A program made the position numbers and the translations under genes. The notes beneath the pieces are model-generated. The model ran no database searches and had not been told where the DNA came from. It was given only the letters and a program-made list of their open reading frames with translations. A stretch of DNA of 5,086 bases from positions 1 through 5,086 of the forward strand of contig QKDV01000174.1 of assembly GCA_003251955.1 (NCBI GenBank), in the 5' to 3' direction. Positions 1 through 5,086 of the stretch are shown here, one piece after another. The DNA comes from Methanospirillum hungatei. Its GTDB lineage: Archaea > Halobacteriota > Methanomicrobia > Methanomicrobiales > Methanospirillaceae. Numbering within the stretch: position 1 is the first letter of the stretch; each line of letters opens with the position of its first letter.

Positions 1-310
1 CAATCCCCTGCTCCTGAAAGTGCCTGGTCAGGAGATCCAGGGCATCAAGTGCTACCTGGCGGTTTGGGAGGATCTTCAGATCCCCGGTGAATTCTACCCT
101 GTATACTCCGCCATTTTCACCGATAAATGTCCCGCTGGTTCCGATTAACTTGGAGAGACCTTTGAGGATACAGGAGGTGTTCCCACTCGCGAGAACTACC
201 TGAATCCCGTTATCCTGAAGTTTTCTGATCGTTTCTATTGCACACGTACTGAGTCTGCGTCTCTCGTCAGTTAGTGTTCCGTCTATATCTGTGATTACTG
301 CTCGTAGCAC
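1..310 (-). CDS. Phosphoglycolate phosphatase, archaeal HAD type (N-terminal part; continues past left edge)
   Basis: The first 103 codons of a HAD-superfamily phosphatase are visible; the gene runs off the window. HAD motif I is clear at residues 7-14 (TDIDGTLT), with nucleophile Asp8 and acid/base Asp10. Motif II fits VVLASGN (38-44) with Ser42, and GENGG (64-68) matches the conserved 'ENGG' turn of the Cof-like/archaeal PGP subgroup. Family members are about 220-230 residues and dephosphorylate 2-phosphoglycolate in the cytoplasm, using Mg2+. In methanogens this may clear 2-phosphoglycolate produced by DNA 3'-end repair or metabolism, which is family knowledge plus inference. The GTG start at 310-308 is chosen because it puts the DxD motif at the usual distance from the N terminus; a TTG two bases upstream is out of frame and hits a stop. 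The radA stop codon lies only 3 bases upstream, so the gene is probably read from the radA transcript. No strong Shine-Dalgarno is visible. A related sugar-phosphate phosphatase of the same subgroup is the main alternative. Confidence 0.85.
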   Translation of the reverse strand, partial: MLRAVITDIDGTLTDERRRLSTCAIETIRKLQDNGIQVVLASGNTSCILKGLSKLIGTSGTFIGENGGVYRVEFTGDLKILPNRQVALDALDLLTRHFQEQGI

Positions 311-313
311 AAC

Positions 314-1534
314 TTAACAGGCCCTGAGGCCACCCTCTTCCACGAGGAATGTAGCTTCACCGTCTGGCAGGTTCGGGCTGTCCACCAGTCTGAAGATACG
401 CTTTCCTCCTTTACTCTTTCTTAGATAGATCCTGAATGTTGCCGTGTGTCCGACGATGTTTCCTCCGATCGGCTTTGTCGGGTCGCCGAAGAAGACCGCC
501 GGGTTTGACATTACCTGGTTTGTTACAAGCCCGATTGCGTTGTACTCATCACATAGTTTAAAGATATCATGCATATGCCTGTTCAGTTTCTGCTGACGTT
601 CAGCCAGGGTACCCCTGCCTGCATACTCAGACCTGAAGAGACCGGTGAGCGAGTCTACAATGATCAGTTTTACCGGCTTACCCTGTTTTTTGAGTTCTTC
701 TGCAAGTTCATGCGTATTCTCAATCAGGAGCATCTGATGATCAGAGGTCTGGGCACGTGCTACATGGATGTTCCTGAGAAACTCCTGTGGATCGGCGTCT
801 TCGATCTCAAGTCCCTTTACCATCTGTTCGATACGTTCAGGTCTGAAGGTATTCTCGGTGTCCACGTATATGACTGAGCCATTCAGCCCGCCAAGTTCCT
901 CCGGGAGCTGGACGTTCACTGCAAGCTGATGGACGATCTGGGATTTACCTGAACCGAACTCACCGTAGAGTTCTGTAATCGCCTGTGTCTCAAATCCGCC
1001 TCCCAGGAGTTCATCCACTTCCGGAACCAGGGTCCTGAGTTTCTTGATGAGAAGCCGTGCTTCAAAGACCTCGGTCCCGGTCTTGAACCCTCCTATATCT
1101 GCCTGTTCCCGGCACCACTTTATCATCTTCTTGGCGGTTGATTCTCCGATCTCAGCCGCTTCAGAGAGGGTTGACGATGTAGCGGTGGCTATCCCTTCGA
1201 TCGTTAGGAAACCTCCATCACGAAGTTTCTCTGCAATCGCAGGCCCGACACCTGGTATATCCTCGATCTCCAGTCTTTTGGCATTCATAGGCACATTATC
1301 TGCACCAGCATCAGATGACCCTGCATCAGTCTCTGTATCATCAGTGGTTTGAGAAACACACCACTTGATCATCTTGCGGGCTGTAGCTTCACCAATCTCA
1401 GCCAGCTCGTAGAGTTCAGAGGCAGTCGATTGTGCTATCTTTTCGACAGTCTCGTATCCAGCTTCACGGAGTTTTTCTGCAGTGGTTGGTCCGACGCCTG
1501 GTATATCCTCAAGTTGGTATGCTTCTGCTGCCAT
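314..1534 (-). CDS. radA: DNA repair and recombination protein RadA, with a duplicated N-terminal HhH domain
   Basis: Archaeal RecA/Rad51-family recombinase: it polymerises on single-stranded DNA and drives ATP-dependent strand exchange. The ATPase core spans about 160-406. Walker A is GEFGSGKS (191-198), Walker B is KLIIVDS (289-295), the L1 region is [26 protein letters not shown] (300-321), the L2 region lies around 350-372 (DPTKPIGGN onward) and the ATP-cap segment around 385-391 (DSPNLPD). The polymerisation motif is FKTG (150-153), with Gly in place of the usual Ala of FxxA. The oddity is the N terminus: two helix-hairpin-helix domains (9-59 and 91-141), each with IPGVGP and AEIGE hairpins and ending KMIKWC, where archaeal RadA normally has one. 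A linker rich in Asp, Thr, Ser and Ala (about 60-84) separates them. This explains the length of 406 residues against the usual 320-350. The full core and L2 rule out RadB, which lacks the HhH domain. The ATG start lies 9 bases after an AGGGA and downstream of a TATA box. An RPA gene lies upstream and a phosphatase gene immediately downstream. Confidence 0.97.
   Translation of the reverse strand: MAAEAYQLEDIPGVGPTTAEKLREAGYETVEKIAQSTASELYELAEIGEATARKMIKWCVSQTTDDTETDAGSSDAGADNVPMNAKRLEIEDIPGVGPAIAEKLRDGGFLTIEGIATATSSTLSEAAEIGESTAKKMIKWCREQADIGGFKTGTEVFEARLLIKKLRTLVPEVDELLGGGFETQAITELYGEFGSGKSQIVHQLAVNVQLPEELGGLNGSVIYVDTENTFRPERIEQMVKGLEIEDADPQEFLRNIHVARAQTSDHQMLLIENTHELAEELKKQGKPVKLIIVDSLTGLFRSEYAGRGTLAERQQKLNRHMHDIFKLCDEYNAIGLVTNQVMSNPAVFFGDPTKPIGGNIVGHTATFRIYLRKSKGGKRIFRLVDSPNLPDGEATFLVEEGGLRAC
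1112..1264 (-). repeat. RadA HhH domain, copy 2 (residues 91-141)
   Basis: This is the second HhH copy, offset 82 codons from the first and directly followed by the polymerisation motif and ATPase core. By position it corresponds to the single HhH domain of ordinary archaeal RadA. All hairpin glycines are kept, so neither copy looks degenerate. The shared 14-base string (plus strand, 1251-1264) marks the same hairpin as in copy 1. The remaining nucleotides have diverged, so the duplication is not recent. Confidence 0.93.
1358..1510 (-). repeat. RadA HhH domain, copy 1 (residues 9-59)
   Basis: This is the first of two tandem coding repeats in radA. It matches residues 91-141 at 35 of 51 positions without gaps. 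The hairpin residues IPGVGP (11-16), AEKLR (19-23), AEIGE (45-49) and KMIKWC (54-59) are shared. At the DNA level CCTGGTATATCCTC (plus strand, 1497-1510) recurs exactly 246 bases away. In RadA/Rad51 this domain binds double-stranded DNA through the helix-hairpin-helix backbone. Confidence 0.93.
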
Positions 1535-1570
1535 AATGTTCTATCCCTACACTACCCATCACTCAGATCC

Positions 1571-1586
1571 ATATTTAAAGTTCAGG
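1571..1586 (-). promoter_or_regulatory. Archaeal TATA box / BRE of radA
   Basis: On the minus strand TTTAAATAT occupies 1579-1571, a near-consensus archaeal TATA box, preceded by CCTGAAC at the BRE position. Its centre is about 41 bases from the radA ATG, which would put the transcription start near 1550 and give a leader of roughly 15 bases holding the AGGGA ribosome-binding site (1548-1544). The start site is inferred from typical archaeal TATA-to-start spacing. Confidence 0.6.
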
Positions 1587-1625
1587 GAAACAGGGCGAAA
1601 GTGAAAGGAAGCGAAATCTGGACCT

Positions 1626-1642
1626 CTAAATTCCTGCGATGT
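1626..1642 (-). repeat. Direct repeat copy A upstream of radA
   Basis: Minus-strand ACATCGCAGGAATTTAG, matching copy B at 16 of 17 bases. It lies about 50 bases upstream of the radA TATA box, a position suited to an activator or a distal repressor site. A regulatory role is inference. Confidence 0.5.
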
Positions 1643-1663
1643 GGCTCCCGTTCGACAAAAAAA

Positions 1664-1680
1664 CTCAATTCCTGCGATGT
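1664..1680 (-). repeat. Direct repeat copy B upstream of radA
   Basis: Minus-strand ACATCGCAGGAATTGAG, in the same orientation as copy A and offset by exactly 38 bases (about 3.6 helical turns of B-DNA). The sequence between the copies is unrelated. It is too short and has too few copies to be a CRISPR array. Confidence 0.5.
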
Positions 1681-1707
1681 AAATACTTTCGCGATATGGT
1701 CGATACA

Positions 1708-1718
1708 CGTATGATACG
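1708..1718. repeat. 11-base palindrome CGTATGATACG
   Basis: A perfect inverted repeat with 5-base arms (CGTAT/ATACG) around one central base, between the RPA 3' end and the radA direct repeats. The form suits a dimeric DNA-binding protein, but an 11-base palindrome can occur by chance. Confidence 0.3.
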
Positions 1719-1751
1719 AGTAAAAATCGGATGATATGCCCTTCGATTCTC

Positions 1752-1780
1752 AGCTGGAAACCTGAAACTCTTTTCCAGTT
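1752..1780. repeat. Small inverted repeat (possible hairpin) in the RPA-radA gap
   Basis: CTGGAAA (1754-1760) and TTTCCAG (1772-1778) form a 7-base-pair stem with an 11-base loop. On the plus strand it extends to 9 pairs with one G-U. No T run follows on either strand, so it is not a standard intrinsic terminator; it could lie in the 3' end of the RPA transcript. Chance is a fair alternative. Confidence 0.3.
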
Positions 1781-1937
1781 CTGAAGATATCCGGATTCTG
1801 CTATCTCTGATGGAGGGATGATCAGATAACCACAAAATAAAGTGATTAAATCAGATATTTTCTGGTGAAATTCTGATTGAGTTCAGGTAAGTATTATATG
1901 GGCGTGCAAATCGTAGGGTGAAAGTAATTTTTCTGAC

Positions 1938-3239
1938 TCATCCGAGACTCTGAAGGAGGTGCCCGAGCTCGGCCTGAACAACATCCGGGGACACGTTGCT
2001 TTTCTCATTGCCGTCTATAAATAGCCTTTTTCCACTCACAATTCCGTGAAGGGTGATCTCGGTCCCATGTTGGTATTCTCCCTCTATCAGAAAAAATGCC
2101 TGCACGCCGTCGTCGATGAACTTGCCGCCCGGTGTCTCGATGACTGTCCCATCTATAGTGATCCGCTCCCCGTTCGCGACAGGGATGATGAGCAGACAGC
2201 TTCCCCGTCCTACAGAGAGTTCTGTCTCCCCTGTTCGACCTACACGAGCAGGCACATGGTAGATGATCACTTTCTCCCCGGTAAGAAGCGGTCGTGAGGC
2301 TTCGTCATCCCAGAGCACGAGAGGGAGAGTGGCAGTTCCGTCTGATATTCTGACGTTTCGAACCCATGAAGAAGTCCCGTCTCTTCTCGTGAACGGACGG
2401 GGAGGCTGGACCTGTACAAGTTCTCCTGAAATTGTCACGGTCTGGTCAGGTTGTACCTCACCGAGCGGGGTGTGGGGGATATCAGGCCGTTCTTCTGCAG
2501 GGGTGATCTGGGTGTTCTCATCTATTACGATCTCCCTGCCACCGAAATCTCCTTCCTTTTCGAGAACTCCGGATGCACTCACAGCCATTCCCGGGGTGCA
2601 CCCGGTGAGGATGACCGCATCCCAGCAGAGGAGCCGTGCTGTTCCTGCACTATCTCCGACGATCCCGCTGATCATCTCACCGCTTGTCCCGTCCTTTCGG
2701 GTGAATGATTTAGCAGGCTGCAGGCTGATAATCAGAATATTGGTGTCCTTTCGTTCAGGCTGCTTGTGCTCCTTCGGAGTCATCTCACAGTCTATCTCGA
2801 CATGGGTCTTACGCAGGTTGAGGGGTTGAATCTCCTTCAGGCTCTTCCCGTGTTTTCCGATGACCTCAACAACCTCGCCCACTTCGAACGACTCGCTTAT
2901 TGCTGCCGCCTGTTCGTCCCAGAAGACAAGGTCGGCCTGTCCTGTCTCATCTGCAACAGTGACCCGGGCTACCAGTCCTTTATTCCCATCAGCCCGGTCA
3001 AACTCCTTTACTTCTGAGCAGGCAAGGATCTTTGCATAGAAACAGAAAAGCGAGGATCTTCCCCGGAGTCCTTTAATTTTTACATGCGATCTTTCAAGAT
3101 CCCTGACTACCAGAAGAGCGGCAGCCACTTCATCGGCAAGGTTTCCGCAGTCCTCGATCTTCTTCTCTATCCTGCGATCAAACTCCTCTCTGCTGATAAG
3201 ATCGTCAACGAGTGCGTAGTGGTATCTTACCACAGGCAT
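1938..3239 (-). CDS. Replication protein A homologue (multi-OB-fold single-stranded-DNA-binding protein)
   Basis: A 433-residue archaeal RPA-family protein that protects single-stranded DNA in replication, recombination and repair. An N-terminal helical segment (about 8-60: the acidic/basic helix REEFDRRIEKKIED, then DEVAAALLVVRDLER) matches the conserved leader of euryarchaeal RPAs. Three OB folds follow at about 65-147, 167-245 and 264-350. Each repeats a core pattern of Phe-x-Arg-x-Asp-Gly (80, 179, 283) leading to a strand ending in Trp-Asp (FWDE 106-109, CWDA 205-208, LWDD 309-312). Residues 356-412 are strand-rich and look like a shorter fourth OB fold. No CxxC zinc finger is present, so it resembles the four-OB RPA1 type described in Methanosarcina rather than the two-OB-plus-zinc-finger types. 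The start is uncertain: AAAGAGGG abuts the ATG directly but lies 6 bases from a GTG at codon 3. The gene is separated from lysA by 58 bases with a T7 tract, and it sits upstream of radA, whose filament forms on RPA-coated DNA. Confidence 0.9.
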   Translation of the reverse strand: MPVVRYHYALVDDLISREEFDRRIEKKIEDCGNLADEVAAALLVVRDLERSHVKIKGLRGRSSLFCFYAKILACSEVKEFDRADGNKGLVARVTVADETGQADLVFWDEQAAAISESFEVGEVVEVIGKHGKSLKEIQPLNLRKTHVEIDCEMTPKEHKQPERKDTNILIISLQPAKSFTRKDGTSGEMISGIVGDSAGTARLLCWDAVILTGCTPGMAVSASGVLEKEGDFGGREIVIDENTQITPAEERPDIPHTPLGEVQPDQTVTISGELVQVQPPRPFTRRDGTSSWVRNVRISDGTATLPLVLWDDEASRPLLTGEKVIIYHVPARVGRTGETELSVGRGSCLLIIPVANGERITIDGTVIETPGGKFIDDGVQAFFLIEGEYQHGTEITLHGIVSGKRLFIDGNEKSNVSPDVVQAELGHLLQSLG

Positions 3240-3271
3240 CCCTCTTTATTCTCGTCGCCCGTGTAAGATTG

Positions 3272-3278
3272 AAAAAAA
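3272..3278 (-). terminator. T7 tract, likely terminator of dapL-lysA
   Basis: An uninterrupted run of seven T on the minus strand lies 20 bases after the lysA stop and 33 bases before the RPA start. Archaeal RNA polymerase can stop at oligo-T tracts without a hairpin, and I find no strong stem before it. It may be leaky, allowing some read-through into the RPA gene. Confidence 0.45.
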
Positions 3279-3297
3279 GATGCTAATCCTGCCATGC

Positions 3298-4593
3298 TTA
3301 CAGCCATGGGGGTGATACCACGGCTGCCAGCAGGTCTTCGAGGGTTTCAGCCCTGCGCATAAGGGCTGATTTGTCTCTTTTTACCAGCACTTCGGCGCAA
3401 CGTCCCCGTCCGTTGTATTGGGATGCCATCGAGTAACCATAGGCACCTGCATCAAGGAGAGCGATAAGGTCACCAGCCTGGACTGCAGGAAGTTCCCGGT
3501 CATGGGCAAGGATGTCCCCTGTCTCACAGATTGGACCGGTGATGGTATAGGTCCCTTCGGGTTTTTCTCCAGCCCGGTTTGCAACTATTACCTCATGATA
3601 TGATTCGTACATTGCAGGCCTTATGAGAGTGTTGAACCCGGCATCCACGTTCACAAAGGTCTTATGTGCTTTTTTCACCGAGTTGACCTTCGTAAGCAGG
3701 ATAGTGGAATCGCAGACCATTGACCTGCCCGGTTCAATCCAGATCTCGGGAGAGATGCCGAGTCTTGTGAATGTTGCAGTGATCTCAGGCATAACCGCAT
3801 CTGCGTAGGCATCAAATGCCGGGGCTGGTCCGCCAAGGTGCTCATAGCAGACACCAAGACCGCCGCCCAGATCAACGAATTTGAATTTTACACCTATCTT
3901 GTGGAGTTCTGCAACAACCTCCATCAAGACCTGTGCTTCTTTTGCAAAAGGCTCGACAGAGAGGATCTGCGACCCGATGTGGCAGTGTATCCCGACCGGC
4001 ACGACGTTCTTACATGCAAGTGCCTGTGCGTATGCTTCGGTGATTGCAACTGCCGGTATGCCGAATTTTGATGTTGCAAGCCCGGTTGCGATCTTCGGGT
4101 GTGTTGGGACATCAATTGCAGGGTTTACCCTGAACGAAACCTCAACGACCTTTCCTGCTTCTCCTGCAATCCGGTCTAGCTGCATCAGTTCATCGATCGA
4201 GTCGAGCGATACCTTGACTCCTTTCTCGACCGCGAGCCTGTGATCTGCCTCGGTCTTTGAGCTTCCGTTAAAGAGGAGATGCTCAGGCTTCATCCCGGCC
4301 TGCAGGGCAATGGTAAGTTCACCTGATGAGAAGACATCTGCTCCTGCTCCTTCCTGGGCCAGAATCTTCAGGATTGCAGGGTTTCCGTTTGCCTTGGCTG
4401 CATAGAGGATCCTGATGGATGGATACCGGGCTGAAAGAGCCTTCTTGTATCCATGGAAGTTAGCCCTGATCCGGTCCTCATCGGTGACATACAGGGGAGT
4501 GCCGTACTTGAATGCGAGTTCTACTGCATCGCATCCGTTTATCCAGAGGTGCTTATCTTTAATTGAGATGTGTGATGGAAGGGTCATTACCAT
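3298..4593 (-). CDS. lysA: Diaminopimelate decarboxylase
   Basis: A PLP enzyme that decarboxylates meso-2,6-diaminopimelate to L-lysine, the last step of the DAP route (EC 4.1.1.20), in the cytoplasm as a dimer. The 431 residues are full length for the family. The fold-type III barrel covers about 38-290: the PLP lysine is Lys67 in YAAKAN (64-69), the HIGSQ motif is 205-209, the glycine phosphate loop is GGG 243-245, and EPGR is 287-290. The C-terminal beta domain holds CETGD (356-360), whose Cys356 and Glu357 reach the partner subunit's active site, and [12 protein letters not shown] (383-394). No key residue is missing. Two in-frame ATGs compete: the one at 4593-4591 overlaps the dapL stop region by 7 bases and has GGAG 8 bases upstream (4605-4602); the one at 4587-4585 forms TAATG with the dapL stop, but that GGAG is 14 bases away. 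I favour the first. The dapL overlap implies translational coupling. Confidence 0.97.
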   Translation of the reverse strand: MVMTLPSHISIKDKHLWINGCDAVELAFKYGTPLYVTDEDRIRANFHGYKKALSARYPSIRILYAAKANGNPAILKILAQEGAGADVFSSGELTIALQAGMKPEHLLFNGSSKTEADHRLAVEKGVKVSLDSIDELMQLDRIAGEAGKVVEVSFRVNPAIDVPTHPKIATGLATSKFGIPAVAITEAYAQALACKNVVPVGIHCHIGSQILSVEPFAKEAQVLMEVVAELHKIGVKFKFVDLGGGLGVCYEHLGGPAPAFDAYADAVMPEITATFTRLGISPEIWIEPGRSMVCDSTILLTKVNSVKKAHKTFVNVDAGFNTLIRPAMYESYHEVIVANRAGEKPEGTYTITGPICETGDILAHDRELPAVQAGDLIALLDAGAYGYSMASQYNGRGRCAEVLVKRDKSALMRRAETLEDLLAAVVSPPWL

Positions 4594-5086
4594 GATACTG
4601 ACTCCATTCTGCCAATTGCCTCACGAATCCGGTCAACAGATCTGGTGATTGCAAACCTGACATATCCTTCGCCTGATTTGCCGAACCCGATACCCGGAGT
4701 CACGACAATACCTGCCTCGTTCAGCATCTTTGCAGCGGCTGCCATGCTGTCATCGACTTTCAGCCAGACATAGAAGGTTGCCTTTGGTGCCTCAATCTCA
4801 AACCCGAGTTTCTGCAGGCCCGATACTAGCACATCACGACGTTCCTGGTAGATGGAGCATGCCTCTGCAACACAGTCCTGCGGACCTGAAAGTGCTGCAA
4901 TTGCGGCATATTGGACCGGGTTAAAGGTTCCCGAGTCGATGTTGGTCTTGACAACACCAAGGCCCCTGATTATCTCCTTGTTCCCGACAGCCATTCCGAT
5001 ACGCCAGCCGGTCATGTTGTAGGTCTTAGAGAGTGAGTGCATCTCAATACCAACATCTGATGCCCCGTCGGTCTCCAGAAACGAGG
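4587..5086 (-). CDS. dapL: LL-diaminopimelate aminotransferase (C-terminal part; begins beyond right edge)
   Basis: A class I/II (fold type I) PLP aminotransferase converting tetrahydrodipicolinate plus glutamate directly to LL-diaminopimelate, the one-step DapL variant of lysine synthesis known in methanogens, plants and some bacteria. About 165 C-terminal residues are visible, roughly 40% of a typical 380-410. The reading frame stays open to the right edge, so the ATG at 5042 is internal and not the start. The PLP lysine lies in [15 protein letters not shown] (Lys20 of the visible part), a signature shared with DapL. The substrate-carboxylate arginine is probably in [10 protein letters not shown] near the C terminus. 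The preceding GASDVGIE and following [14 protein letters not shown] favour DapL over a generic aspartate aminotransferase, and the overlapping downstream lysA supports the assignment. The stop TAA at 4589-4587 lies inside the start region of lysA. Confidence 0.92.
   Translation of the reverse strand, partial: SFLETDGASDVGIEMHSLSKTYNMTGWRIGMAVGNKEIIRGLGVVKTNIDSGTFNPVQYAAIAALSGPQDCVAEACSIYQERRDVLVSGLQKLGFEIEAPKATFYVWLKVDDSMAAAAKMLNEAGIVVTPGIGFGKSGEGYVRFAITRSVDRIREAIGRMESVSW
4602..4605 (-). promoter_or_regulatory. Ribosome-binding site of lysA within dapL
   Basis: GGAG on the minus strand lies inside the last dapL codons, 8 bases before the ATG at 4593 and 14 before the ATG at 4587. The spacing favours the upstream ATG as the lysA start. 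Confidence 0.5.

Larger units (their letters stand above)
1535..1937. other. 403-base intergenic region between the RPA gene and radA
   Basis: No convincing gene is seen on either strand; the one open frame entering from the left (plus strand, to 1714) is the antisense shadow of radA. The region carries the radA promoter, a 17-base direct repeat pair, an 11-base palindrome at 1708-1718 and a small inverted repeat at 1752-1780. The part next to the RPA stop is AT-rich. A minus-strand T-rich string, CTTTATTTTGTG (1842-1831), could help terminate the RPA transcript, but there is no long T run. The length is generous for a simple promoter plus terminator, so a small untranslated RNA is possible but unsupported. 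Confidence 0.6.

Noticed and set aside
314..1534. RadB or a bacterial Sms/RadA
   Set aside because: The HhH domains, L1/L2 regions and ATP cap are those of the archaeal RadA recombinase; there is no zinc finger or Lon-like domain.
1626..1680. CRISPR array or transposon end
   Set aside because: There are only two 17-base copies, with no further repeats, no terminal inverted repeats and no transposase.
569..1714. Open frames on the plus strand opposite radA (569-877, 1044-1352, 1349-1714)
   Set aside because: They lie antisense to a clear RadA, have no recognisable domains, and the last merely extends into the intergenic region.
1881..1920. Plus-strand promoter (AAGTATTATATGG near 1890) for a divergent gene
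   Set aside because: No plausible coding region or structured RNA follows on the plus strand; the next sequence is antisense to the RPA gene.
2263..2829. 188-codon plus-strand open frame opposite the RPA gene
   Set aside because: It is long, but its composition is Ser/Pro/Arg-rich as expected from antisense reading, and the opposite strand encodes well-formed OB folds.
3381..4243. Several open frames on both strands within lysA
   Set aside because: All are overlapped by a full-length lysA with every catalytic motif intact.
4587..5042. Short aminotransferase gene starting at the ATG at 5042
   Set aside because: The frame continues open to the window edge with conserved DapL residues (GASDVGIE) before this Met, so it is an internal codon.

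Overview
The window looks like ordinary chromosomal DNA from a methanogenic euryarchaeon, most likely of the Methanomicrobia/Methanomicrobiales. The reasons are an archaeal RadA recombinase, an archaeal multi-OB-fold replication protein A, an archaeal-type phosphoglycolate phosphatase, a dapL-lysA lysine pair, and an archaeal TATA box in front of radA. The genus is an inference from gene content; no rRNA or tRNA is present to confirm it.

All five genes lie on the minus strand, so transcription runs from high to low coordinates. From right to left: (1) the C-terminal part of dapL (LL-diaminopimelate aminotransferase) enters from the right edge; (2) lysA (diaminopimelate decarboxylase) overlaps the end of dapL by a few bases, so the two form a translationally coupled lysine/DAP unit; (3) a 58-base gap holds a T7 tract on the coding strand, a likely terminator; (4) an RPA-family single-stranded-DNA-binding protein with three clear OB folds and a fourth OB-like C-terminal segment; (5) a 403-base non-coding stretch holds small repeats and the radA promoter; (6) radA, followed after 3 bases by (7) the start of a HAD-family phosphoglycolate phosphatase that leaves the window at the left edge.

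Functionally there is a lysine-biosynthesis block (dapL, lysA) and a DNA recombination/repair block: RPA coats single-stranded DNA and RadA forms the recombinase filament on it. The phosphatase probably shares the radA transcript.

The most unusual item is RadA. It is 406 residues, against about 320-350 for most archaeal RadA, because the N-terminal helix-hairpin-helix domain is present twice in tandem (35 of 51 aligned residues identical), joined by an acidic, low-complexity linker. The radA upstream region also has a 17-base direct repeat (16 of 17 matching) at 38-base spacing and an 11-base palindrome, which could be regulator sites. I see no CRISPR array, mobile element, toxin-antitoxin pair or defence system here.
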